Source: Phoma sp. XZ068
Lineage: Eukaryota > Ascomycota > Dothideomycetes > Pleosporales > Didymellaceae
Reading direction: 5' to 3'
Length of the DNA: 64,000 nucleotides
Assembly: GCA_004835665.1 (NCBI GenBank)
Contig: RBKR01000021.1
Coordinates: forward strand, 1-64,000
The notes beneath the pieces were generated by a model that searched no databases, was not told the DNA's origin, and saw only the letters and a program-made list of their open reading frames with translations. Each line of letters starts with the position of its first letter. The stretch's first letter is position 1. The translations under genes were made by a program, and so were the position numbers. Positions 1 through 8,909 of this stretch are shown piece after piece.

Positions 1-103
1 ACCTAACCCTAACCCTAACCCCTAACCCTAACCCTAACCCTAACCCTAACCCTAACCCTAACCCCTAACCCTAACCCTAACCCTAACCCTAACCCTAACC
101 CTC
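1..103. repeat. telomere repeat array (CCCTAA)n
   Basis: About 16 copies of CCCTAA, with at least two CCCCTAA variants, fill the first hundred bases. The C-rich strand reads 5'->3' away from the chromosome end, so position 1 is the distal end and the centromere lies to the right. The array passes directly into a CT-rich satellite. The true telomere may be longer than what was assembled. Confidence 0.97.
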
Positions 104-392
104 TCTCTCACTCTCTCTCTCACTCTCTCTCTCTCCCTCACCCTCACTCTCTCTCTCACCCTCACTCTCTCCCTCACCCTCACTCTCACTCTCTCTCTCA
201 CTCTCTCCCTCACCCTCACTCTCACTCTCTCTCTCACCCTCACTCTCACTCTCACTCTCACTCTCTCTCTCACTCTCTCTCTCACCCTCACTCTCACTCT
301 CTCTCTCACTCTCTCTCTCACCCTCACTCTCACTCTCACTCTCTCCCTCACCCTCACTCTCACTCTCTCTCTCTCTCTCTCTCTCCCTCACC
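103..392. repeat. CT-rich satellite next to the telomere
   Basis: A low-complexity tract of CTCTCTCA and CCCTCA units with strict pyrimidine bias (GA-rich on the other strand) directly abuts the telomere repeats. Open frames across it are only RVRV/ESES-type repeats and are not genes. It probably arose by degeneration or slippage of telomeric sequence. Confidence 0.9.
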
Positions 393-504
393 CTCGGACG
401 GGCTCCCCACCCACATCCCCTACTTGTAACTAACTAATAACTGCTCTCTTTAAACACCCTACGGGCCTACTGCCTACTCTTTCTTTTCTTTTCTACCTTT
501 TTTA

Positions 505-643
505 CTTGTTTACACCTCCTCATTTGTTTACACCTCCTCACTTGTTTACACCTCCTCACTTGTTTACACCTCCTCACTTGTTTACACCTCCTCACTTGTT
601 TACACCTCCTCACTTGTTTACACCTCCTCACTTGTTTACACCT
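505..643. repeat. 18-bp minisatellite, 7 full copies
   Basis: The unit TTGTTTACACCTCCTCAC repeats at a period of exactly 18 bases from 506, with seven full copies and a partial eighth starting at 632. The first copy differs at one base. Because 18 is a multiple of three it makes an apparent FTPPHL protein repeat, which I do not regard as coding. Confidence 0.95.
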
Positions 644-1740
644 TTTCTTTGTATCTATACTCGCCTCTGCTTGTATTTCTTTCCGTGTTTTTTACCCCTA
701 CTTAAACTTATTTGTACTTCTTTTTATTCTGTCTTTTATCTACTTTATTACTTCTTTCCTCCTTTCTTCTTATCTCTTTTTCCTTATAACTATAAAACCC
801 TAACCCCGCTCTTCTTTTCCTACTACTTTTTGACAATACTTTGCACTTTCTTTCTTTTGTATCTCTAAATCTATTCTAATCTGAATCTCTTTTCTACTTA
901 TTCTACTTATTCTTCTTTTCTTTCTTACTCTTACTATTGTCTCTACCCTCACCCTTTTCTTAACTAACCTTTTTTCTTTCTCTTTTACCTCTGTCCTAAT
1001 TCTCCCTCTATCTTTTTCATTTCAATCTTTCCTCTCTTTTCTTTACTACTTTCTTTATCTTCTTTCTTTCACCTCCTTTAAAACACTCTCTTCTATCCTC
1101 TTTTGCTACTTTAACCCCTGCTTATTCTTGTCAACTTTCTTTTGAAACCATTAATCCCCCTTCTTGCTTTGTTTCTACCTTGCCTTCTCTCTATTAAACA
1201 CGTTTTGTAACTCTTTAACTTTTTCATCTTCCCTTGATTTTTTTTTTATAACTACTAAACTACTTGTTTCTTCTGTTTGCCTGTGTATTTCTATTTCTTT
1301 TCTTATTCCTCTTTACTTCTTTCCTATAACTTTACCTCTTTTCTTTGTTATTATTTATTTCTCAACACTTACTTGCTAACTCTTCTTTGAAACTCTCTTT
1401 ATCTTTGAAAAAAATCTTTCAAATCCTTTCTACTGTGTTCTCTAATCCTTTTTTCTTCTCTTTACTGATTTCTCTAAACTACTAAACTGCTTATTTTTTC
1501 TTTTTACCTTTAACGTTTCTTTTCAATTTTACGCCCTCTTACCCACCCGCTTTCTTTGATCTTTTAACTTCAACTCTCTTCTTTACTCCCTTTCCTCTGC
1601 TTATCTTTTCTCTCTTCTCGAACTTTCCTTGAACTTGACTTTTCTTGAACTTCTTGAACTTCTTGAACTTTTGAACTTTTCAACTTTTGAACTGCTGAAC
1701 TTTTGAGCTGCTGAACTTTTGAACTTTCCTTGAATTCAAC
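644..1740. other. pyrimidine-rich subtelomeric stretch, no gene
   Basis: Strongly C+T-biased top strand with no believable gene. The open frames are short, hydrophobic and low in complexity. The last 120 bases (about 1620-1740) are an irregular array of TTGAAC / TTTTGAAC / GCTGAAC units. A lone AACCCTAACCCC telomere-like piece occurs near 796. Confidence 0.75.
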
Positions 1741-2329
1741 GGTTTGCGCTTGCGGACTGCCGAAACGGATAACGGCTAACGGGATCCGGGTTTCGGCCTC
1801 CGCGTTTGCTTCTGTCCTGTTGTCTACTTTCCCCAAATACGGATAACCCTAACCCTGACTTGCGTCCGGCCCTGAACCCAACTTCACGCTGTAAACACCT
1901 TGCCGGCTCTCCGCTCACCCTCTACCTTCTACTTCTCTTCTTGCCCTCCCTGACGCCTTGATGATGTGATCCCTGCTGTCTGCTACTGACCGCAAACCTC
2001 CTCGGCTTGCGGGGCCTTGTAACTGCGTCCTACCCTCTACCTGCGTCCTACCCTCAGCTACCGGTTGCCGCTCTTTTCTTCTTTACTTCGCTCTTTCCTA
2101 CCCTTGCTGCGCTCTTGAACCGCTCTACGTTACGCTCTTTGCGCCTCCGGGGCCTTTCTACGGGCTCCTGCCACTCGGACGGGTATCTGCTGCACCCTCT
2201 TTTACATGTCACTATCGCACGGGTTACGGGGGCCTCTTCACGGGTTGCGGACCTCTCGGTAATACCTCACCACGACTTCGTCGCCTGCCTCTTCTCTTTT
2301 CTCAACCGCGGCGCTTCTTGTGCCTCCCC

Positions 2330-3117
2330 ACGGGCCTTCCGCCCACCCCTTCTACTTCACCGCTGCGCTCGGCTTCTCTGTGACACCTGACGGGCCCATC
2401 GCCCGCCCTCTTCTGCCTTCTCCTCAACGACTCTCTTCTCCCTTCTTGCCTCCCTCACCCTCGGCTCGTGATACCTTATCACGGCCCCACCCACCTCCCC
2501 TCTTTCTCCTTCATCCTCTACCGCCCCGCCCGCCTGCTTTGTGACACCTGACGGGCCCACCGCCCACCCCTACATTCTTACATCTTCACACTCGCTAACG
2601 GGTCTTCGCCCTGCTCTTCTGTCTTGAACGGGGCCCACCGCAATCCCCTTTCTCTCTAACCCTTCTCCTCGCACTCCTTAACACTTCTTAGCCCTCTAAT
2701 CACCTACGGGTCTTCGCCTTGTTTTTCTGCCCTGACGGGGCCCACCGCCAACCCCTCTTCGTCCCTCTGATACCTCTCTACGGGCCTACCGCCCGCCCTT
2801 TTGTCTCTACCCCCTCTGATACCTTGCCACGGGCCCACCGCCCACCCCCCCTTCTCTCTCTTACCCTCGCATTACCGGTCTCTTCACCGGTTCGGGGGCA
2901 TCTTCGCGGGTTGCGGCTGTTTCCTGCCTGTTGCCTGTCTTTCTACGCGTTCGGGGGCACCTCCACGGGCTACGGGTCTCTCTACGGGCCTCTGTTCCTT
3001 TGTCGGCTTGCCCCAAATACCGGTAACCCTAACCCTAACCTGCATCCGCTCCTCCAACCAACTCTGCACCTGCCTCTTCGCTCTCGTGTGACACCTGGCG
3101 GGCCCACTGTCCACCCT
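2330..3117. repeat. dispersed 20-bp GC-rich repeat, about 8 copies
   Basis: Variants of ACGGGCCCACCGCCCACCCC occur near 2330, 2390, 2551, 2628, 2734, 2780, 2829 and 3098. They are often preceded by TGACACCTG or TGATACCT. Spacing is irregular (about 50-270 bases), so this is a mosaic and not a tandem array. Open frames here on either strand look like low-complexity artefacts. Confidence 0.7.
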
Positions 3118-3539
3118 TCTCTCACGCACTACGGCATCTACGGGCTTGGGAATGCCTTTCTGGCTGCGGCACCACAATCGGGTTTGCCAAACTTCCCCTA
3201 GCTTCTGTTCTATCTTGTGACAATCCTCTCTAAACGCCCAAAACACCTTTTTACATGTTGTCCCCATCCCGATCCATCTGCCTAAACCCCCTGGTGACCT
3301 TTTCAAATGCCTCCTCTCCGCATCTTACTTTTCCCAAATTTTCGCTGTCTTGATCCTGCGCTTTCTTTTCAATACAAACGGGTGCTTTGGGTTGGGGACT
3401 CACTTGGTTTCGGGTGCTCTGCCTGGATTGTGGGCTCTTCTTGGGTTGCGCGCTCTTTCTTGGCTGTTGGTTTTTCTTAAATAATCGGCTCTTACTAATT
3501 TGGCGTCACTGATGTGGACTCACTTGGTTGGGCGGGGGA

Positions 3540-3660
3540 CCACTTTCGGGCCACTTGGGCTGGTGGGACTACTTTCGGACCACTTGGGGTGGCGCGCTAC
3601 TTGGGGAACCACGTGGGGAACTACTTGGGGAACCACTTGGGGAACCACTCGGGTTGGTGG
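3540..3660. repeat. short GGGGAACCACTT tandem repeat
   Basis: Units of about 15 bases built on TTGGGGAACCAC repeat four to five times near 3600-3655. Looser GACCACTT copies lie upstream from 3538. The rest of 3120-4034 shows no gene; it holds copies of the telomere-like module. Confidence 0.7.
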
Positions 3661-4034
3661 GCACCTCTTGCTGGCTGCTGTGTTCTTTTACAATGCTGTA
3701 TGCTGTTGCCCGCTTGACCAAACCACGTATAACCCTATCTCAATCTTGACTTGCGTCCTGGCCTGACTGCAAGCTCTAACACCTCCTCTTGTCTCTACTG
3801 CCCTCTCTGCTCACACTCTCTGCGCTCGTATGCGCGTTGTCTGCGCTCCCTACACACTCAGCTTCTTTGTCTGTCTTGTTGATAATCTGCGTGCCGTAAA
3901 CACCGGTAACCCCACCCTGACTTGCGTCCGGGCCCAACCGAAACTCCACTACCCCAACTTGCGTCCCGGCCCGAACCAAACTCTGCTGCACAGCGAATCG
4001 CGAACGGAAAATCTTTCATTTGCTACTACTGCGC

Positions 4035-7000
4035 CTACTCAGCCAACAGCCGTGTAATCCAACAAAACTCCTTTACCAAGTTGTTGCTCTCCACGTTGTC
4101 CAGCGGCTGCTTCTTCCCTAAATATTCGATTAACATCCTACCCGGTCCTGCATCGTCCACCCCAAACTCCGCTAATCGGGCCTGCCATCGGGCGTTTGCC
4201 TCCGTGTAACCGAATACTATGCCTGTTAATCCTGCGCTCAACACCCCGCTGTATTGACAAGTCCCTCCCCCTACCCTTCGATACTTCCCTTTCTCGTTCG
4301 GCTCCCAGCTGTTGCAAATTTCCTGCGGTACGCCACCACACGGGAAGCAACCTGAAAACATGTGGAACCGAACCTGGTCGTCTATCTTCTGTACCATCTC
4401 CTTCGCTGTTTTGCTTTCTGCCCTCCAACACTGCCGTATGTCGTGTCCGCTCTGTGGATCGCCTGCTCCCTCGCAAATCCCGCAGCGATTCGCCCACCAC
4501 GCCAACTGCCTGCGCACCCACTCTACGTCGGCAAACTCCTGCTGTCGATGCTCAGTCAACGTCTGCCACGGCCCCCGGCGCGCCTGCTCCTGCTGTTGAA
4601 ACACCCGCCGCATCTCTTCCCGCTCCGCTTCGACGACGTCCATTTCTTCTCCATCGTTACTGTTGTCGTCTGTCTCGCTCTCTTCTTCTGTTTCTTCTTC
4701 AACCACCTCCTCCAACTGCCCATCTATCCCTCGGCACACGTCGCACATCTCCTCGTTGTCCTCCTCTCTACACCCTGCTCGATCCTTCCTCCCATCCAAA
4801 TACCCGTCCAACACCTCCCTCCTGCAGCTAGCCGCCCCGCTCTCACCACCTTCAACATACTCCCTCACCAACTGCCGCTCGGCTTCTGTCTCGTTGTCTT
4901 CGGTGCGTTGTTTCCCATCCTGAACGATCAAAACCGCCTCGCTTCGCAACCCGTCCCGGCCTGCCCTGCCGCTCTCCTGTGCGTAATCCAACATGGTGAA
5001 CGGCCAATCGATGTGAATGATGCACCGTACATCCGGTATGTCCACGCCCATTCCCAACGCGCTCGTTGCCACGATCACGCGCTGCTTGCCTGCCATGAAG
5101 TCCGCTAACATGCTCGCCTTGCCCACGGCATCCGCGTGATACGCGTGACAATCTAATTGCTCTGCCAACGCCTTCACCTTCGGCTTCGAATTGCCGTACA
5201 CGATGAGCTTGCCTGTCCTGTACTTCCGCATTTTCTGCCACACTGTCTTGATGACCATCGACTCGACGTCCTTCTTCTTCACGGACCGGCTGATCTTGAT
5301 GGTCTGATACGCCACGTTCGTCCTTGTGGTCGGTTGTCTGAACATCTTGACCTGCCCTCGCTGGTAATGCATCCGTCGATACAGCTCGTCTTCTTCGGTC
5401 GGCGGCAACGTTGCTGTCAACAGCACCATCTGCGTCTCGGCTGCTGCCAGCCTGCCGAGCTGTTGCATCTGCTTGCGGAATGTGTATCGACGGTTCAACA
5501 CAATGTGACACTCGTCGATCACGATACGGTCCAGCTGCCGCGTCGCTCGCAGCCGGTTCAAAAATGTCGCGAACGCTTCTCCCACGGCCGACTCGGGCGT
5601 TACGAACACGATGGCTGCTGCGTCGGGCGGGCAGCGACTCTCCCACTCGGCGCACGATATCCCCAGCTCCTTGCACCGCCGCATCATGTCTCCACGCAGC
5701 GAAACCAACGGCACGACGACGACCGTCGTTCCACCTTGCTCTGCCCACCCCGGCAACATAAACAACATGCTCTTGCCTGCGCCAGTCGGCATCACGGCCA
5801 CGACGGGGCTCTCGCCGGCAATGATCGCCTCGATGGCCTCCTTCTGCACGCCTCTGAACTTTGCTTTCTTGCCCTTCATTCGCTGGAGTTGCGCTGCCGG
5901 GTCCATCTTCCTCAGCCGCTCCAGCCTCTCTATCCTTGCCTCGTCCGCCTCGCTCTCGAACGGCGCCTTCTTCCGCTTCTTGACGTCTGCCACTGCGTCT
6001 ACGGCGGACTGGAAACCCAAAAACCGGTGCCAATCGGTGCTCGAGTTGCGGAACAACTGCCGCCTGTCTGCTGTGACGCCTGCCATCTCCATGATCCCGC
6101 GCGCGTATACCATGCCGGCTACGTGCGCGCTGTGGCCGGCCTGCTCGTCCTGGATGGTGGCGAGCATATTCTCCTCGTTCCACTCCTCGTTCTCCTCTGC
6201 CTCCTCTGCTCGAAATGCCGACGATGGCCGCAAAAACCTCCGGCTGATGCCGATGGCAATCTCACGGTATGCTGCAATCGTCAACTCTTGCTTTAAACCT
6301 ACTCTGCTTTCACGCTTCAATATTTCCCGAAATCGGTCGCTTGTCCACTTCCGTCCGCTGGGGTCGGCTGGCCACATGTGCGATGATATCGCCTCCTTCT
6401 CCCACACCATCGCCTCCAACCGCTGCTGGAACGGCAACACCAACCACATGTAATACACCACCAGCTCGCCCACCTCGCGCGGCAAGTACCGGTGGATGAT
6501 CTTGACATCGCCGCTCACGGCATACCCTTTGTGATACCGCGTAACGAACGCGACCATGCCGTCCTCGATGAAAATGTTTCGGTGGCCCCCCTTGATGGTG
6601 TTGCTGTGTCGAACGCTGCCCAGCTCTGGCCACCTTGCGGGTTGCCCTTCTGCCATGTGCACCAACGCGGCCAGCTTCTCTCGAAACGCAATCACTCGAT
6701 CCATGTACCGCTCCACCTCTTTCCGGTCGATGCCTGAACGGCTTCCTGGCTTGATGAACCTTTCCCTGACGTTGGCGTCCTGCCCCGCGCGCTCAAACAA
6801 CCACTTCTCCCCATCTACGGGCATGCGCGTGCGGTGGTCTTTCAAAAAGTTCCACCCTGGCCGCTCATCGGTCGGGTTGTCGCGCAGCTGCTCCCACGGG
6901 ATCTGGGGCACTTGGCCTGCTGTCTGCTTGCCGCAAAACAGCAACTCCTCCACCAGTAGCCGCTTAGCCTCCGCCTGCATACCGTGCACCATCCCGCGGA

Positions 7001-8696
7001 ACTGGGCCATGGTGAAGTGCAAGTTCTTGTACAGCAGCTCATCCTTCCCCATCCACTCGACGTGGCCACGCGACGTGGTGTTGTAGTGCACCTTCAGCCC
7101 GTACGTGCGTAAGTCGAGCATCCACTGCATCGGGCTGTGGCTGCCTCGCACCATGAAGCTGTCCATCATCTGCTGCACAAACTCCAAGCAGCCTTTTGGT
7201 CGACGCGGGCTGGGGGGACTGCTGCCGCTGTCGCTCCCCCCGTACGCGCTGTCGTCGTCGAACACCTCCTCTTCAAACGGCTCGGACAGCTCCAGTGCGT
7301 GCTGCACGACCATGAAACGGGTGATTTTGATCACGGACGACAAGATCGGCGGGTACAGCTCGGGGCCCTTCCAACCGTCCTCCTTGACGCCAAGCACAGC
7401 CAACGCGCACACCAGCGCGCAGTCGTACTCCTTGCGGCGGATGGTCTGTTTGAGCAGCGCCATGCAAAAGTCCAAGCACGCTTTTTCGACCGGCCCCAGC
7501 TTCGCGTGCTCGGGCTCATTGTCGCGTTCGGACGGGTCCTGCTCGTCGTCCAGCTCATCGATCATCATCTCGTCCTCCTCGTCCTCCCCGTCCTCGTTCT
7601 GGTCCTCGTCGGCTACCCCCATCTCTACCCCACCTACGTCTCTCTCTGCCTGCTCGATCAATGCCTCCCACGCCTCGCGCTGCTGCTGTGTGAAGCGGTA
7701 CTTGGGGCTCTTCCAACGGTGCTCCCTCTGCGTCCGTGCAAAAAACATCAGTATCTGCTTCCACGGGCGTGATCGCTCTTTGATCGACTTGTCGTCCATG
7801 TACGCCTGCAGCGGCGTGTACCTGGTCTGATGCTTCTCTGTCCGGATCGCCTCCATACGCACGAATATGCCCGTCCGTTCGATGACCGACGCCTGGCTCA
7901 CGCGGGCCAGTCCGTCCATGGCGTTCCAAATTGCAGCCTCGACGGGTTCCTCGTCCTTCTCCGGGTCTATGTTGGGCTCCTCAATGCTCGCCAGCAATTC
8001 GGGACGATCCAGTTTGTTCAAGTACGGCAGCCACCCAGTCCGCTCCAGCCATGGGGCCGCCTCGTCCTTCTCCCCGTCTTCGATCGTTGTCTTCGCCCGG
8101 TCCTCGACGTTGGCCCACGTCTTGGCCATCTCCTCGCCCACGCGCGCCCACGCCGCCTCGCCCTCTGTGGGGACGGGTTGCGGACCGCTGTCTGGGTTGT
8201 GACGCACCTCGAAGTACTGTGATCCGTGCCGGCTGCCGAAAAGTCGCTGGCAGTGTACGCGCTTGCAGCCGTCTTCCATCTGGGCTTGCAACGCCCCTGC
8301 CCGAGTTCGGCTGGGGCGTCCTTGCCTTTTTCCCAGCGACCAGCCGTTGTGGTCTTTGCGCCAGTGCTTTTTGATCGAGTCGATGGTTCTTGCAATGTGC
8401 CGGCATTTTTCGGGCTCAAGTTGGCACAGCAAGCCGTCGTCGTATACTGGCAGCTGGGGGATGGGCTGCACGTTGTTGTCTGGTACCGTCCACTCGCTGG
8501 GGTACTGTAGCAAGCCCGCCCACTGACGGACGGCATCCCCTACAGCTCTAACGTTTTTTGGCGGCCTCTTGTGTTGCTTCTGCAAGTGGCTCTCGATCTG
8601 GTCCGGCCATACTGCGTACCGGCACTCCTTGCACACTGCTACCTGGTACTCAGCCAAGTGCTCAAAGTACTGATGCTCAACGGTGGCTTCTGACAT
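4035..8696 (-). CDS. telomere-linked RecQ helicase with a tyrosine-recombinase-like domain
   Basis: Intronless, 1553 residues from the only ATG at the 5' end of the frame. The open frame continues to 8903, but only through a TTG and without another ATG, which would leave 6 bases to the divergent gene. Domains in order: a Cys2His2-type finger (C22, C25, H37, H42); a long acidic region; a tyrosine-recombinase-like block at about 640-870; RecQ helicase motifs at about 930-1260 (Walker MPTGAGKS with K975, DECH at 1061, LTATLPP, QESGRAGRDG from 1240); then a RecQ-type zinc region ending CDVC near 1316; and further Cys pairs. RecQ helicases unwind 3'-5'. Telomere-linked family members sit next to chromosome ends in many fungi, matching this position 4 kb from the telomere. 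In the recombinase-like block R688, K723, R811, H855 and Y864 line up with the catalytic set; the usual histidine of HxxR is A808. The helicase call is certain, the recombinase call is inference. Confidence 0.93.
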   Translation of the reverse strand: MSEATVEHQYFEHLAEYQVAVCKECRYAVWPDQIESHLQKQHKRPPKNVRAVGDAVRQWAGLLQYPSEWTVPDNNVQPIPQLPVYDDGLLCQLEPEKCRHIARTIDSIKKHWRKDHNGWSLGKRQGRPSRTRAGALQAQMEDGCKRVHCQRLFGSRHGSQYFEVRHNPDSGPQPVPTEGEAAWARVGEEMAKTWANVEDRAKTTIEDGEKDEAAPWLERTGWLPYLNKLDRPELLASIEEPNIDPEKDEEPVEAAIWNAMDGLARVSQASVIERTGIFVRMEAIRTEKHQTRYTPLQAYMDDKSIKERSRPWKQILMFFARTQREHRWKSPKYRFTQQQREAWEALIEQAERDVGGVEMGVADEDQNEDGEDEEDEMMIDELDDEQDPSERDNEPEHAKLGPVEKACLDFCMALLKQTIRRKEYDCALVCALAVLGVKEDGWKGPELYPPILSSVIKITRFMVVQHALELSEPFEEEVFDDDSAYGGSDSGSSPPSPRRPKGCLEFVQQMMDSFMVRGSHSPMQWMLDLRTYGLKVHYNTTSRGHVEWMGKDELLYKNLHFTMAQFRGMVHGMQAEAKRLLVEELLFCGKQTAGQVPQIPWEQLRDNPTDERPGWNFLKDHRTRMPVDGEKWLFERAGQDANVRERFIKPGSRSGIDRKEVERYMDRVIAFREKLAALVHMAEGQPARWPELGSVRHSNTIKGGHRNIFIEDGMVAFVTRYHKGYAVSGDVKIIHRYLPREVGELVVYYMWLVLPFQQRLEAMVWEKEAISSHMWPADPSGRKWTSDRFREILKRESRVGLKQELTIAAYREIAIGISRRFLRPSSAFRAEEAEENEEWNEENMLATIQDEQAGHSAHVAGMVYARGIMEMAGVTADRRQLFRNSSTDWHRFLGFQSAVDAVADVKKRKKAPFESEADEARIERLERLRKMDPAAQLQRMKGKKAKFRGVQKEAIEAIIAGESPVVAVMPTGAGKSMLFMLPGWAEQGGTTVVVVPLVSLRGDMMRRCKELGISCAEWESRCPPDAAAIVFVTPESAVGEAFATFLNRLRATRQLDRIVIDECHIVLNRRYTFRKQMQQLGRLAAAETQMVLLTATLPPTEEDELYRRMHYQRGQVKMFRQPTTRTNVAYQTIKISRSVKKKDVESMVIKTVWQKMRKYRTGKLIVYGNSKPKVKALAEQLDCHAYHADAVGKASMLADFMAGKQRVIVATSALGMGVDIPDVRCIIHIDWPFTMLDYAQESGRAGRDGLRSEAVLIVQDGKQRTEDNETEAERQLVREYVEGGESGAASCRREVLDGYLDGRKDRAGCREEDNEEMCDVCRGIDGQLEEVVEEETEEESETDDNSNDGEEMDVVEAEREEMRRVFQQQEQARRGPWQTLTEHRQQEFADVEWVRRQLAWWANRCGICEGAGDPQSGHDIRQCWRAESKTAKEMVQKIDDQVRFHMFSGCFPCGGVPQEICNSWEPNEKGKYRRVGGGTCQYSGVLSAGLTGIVFGYTEANARWQARLAEFGVDDAGPGRMLIEYLGKKQPLDNVESNNLVKEFCWITRLLAE

Positions 8697-8909
8697 GTTA
8701 GCGGTCCTCTGCGAGCCTCTGTGTGTGTTTTTTTTCCTTGAGGCGACTGCTCTTATCTCTGAATTATGTTGAGTTTCGCACCCCAGCTTGTGCGCCCGCT
8801 CATGTTGTACGGGCTGATCTCCGTTCGGTCCGTTACCCTGGTCAGGGGCTGAACCCAACGAACATCCTTCTTCTTCCGCCGTATCTCCTACATCAACAAA
8901 CAAACAGTT
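8697..8909. promoter_or_regulatory. shared divergent promoter region
   Basis: The 213 bases between the ATG codons of the RecQ gene (leftward) and the 597-aa gene (rightward). A pyrimidine run (GTTTTTTTTCC) lies near 8730. I see no clear TATA box. Such a short shared region suggests the two genes are expressed together and move as one unit. Confidence 0.5.

Larger units (their letters stand above)
1832..3995. repeat. dispersed module with interstitial telomere repeats, 5 copies
   Basis: A module of about 50 bases recurs at about 1832-1884, 3011-3066, 3721-3777, 3898-3950 and, shortened, 3955-3995. It reads roughly AAATACGG(T)AACCCTAACCC, then TGACTTGCGTCCGGCCC, then GAACC..AACTC. The first two copies hold two or more perfect CCCTAA units in the same orientation as the terminal array; the others are degenerate. 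The recurring non-telomeric flank shows that these are copies of one sequence and not independent telomere healing events. Confidence 0.75.

Noticed and set aside
58..391. Open frames of RVRV/ESES repeats on the minus strand
   Set aside because: They are translations of telomere and CT-satellite DNA without any coding character.
506..868. Open frame with seven FTPPHL repeats
   Set aside because: Produced by an 18-bp minisatellite; starts at TTG and continues into pyrimidine-rich low-complexity DNA.
2007..3306. Several 100-160-aa frames on both strands in the GC-rich subtelomere
   Set aside because: Built from dispersed GC-rich repeats, overlapping each other in several frames, with no domain-like features.
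4196..8526. Many long plus- and minus-strand frames (up to 443 aa) across the helicase gene
   Set aside because: Shadows of a GC-rich real gene; low-complexity His/Arg/Ser/Pro compositions and no domains.
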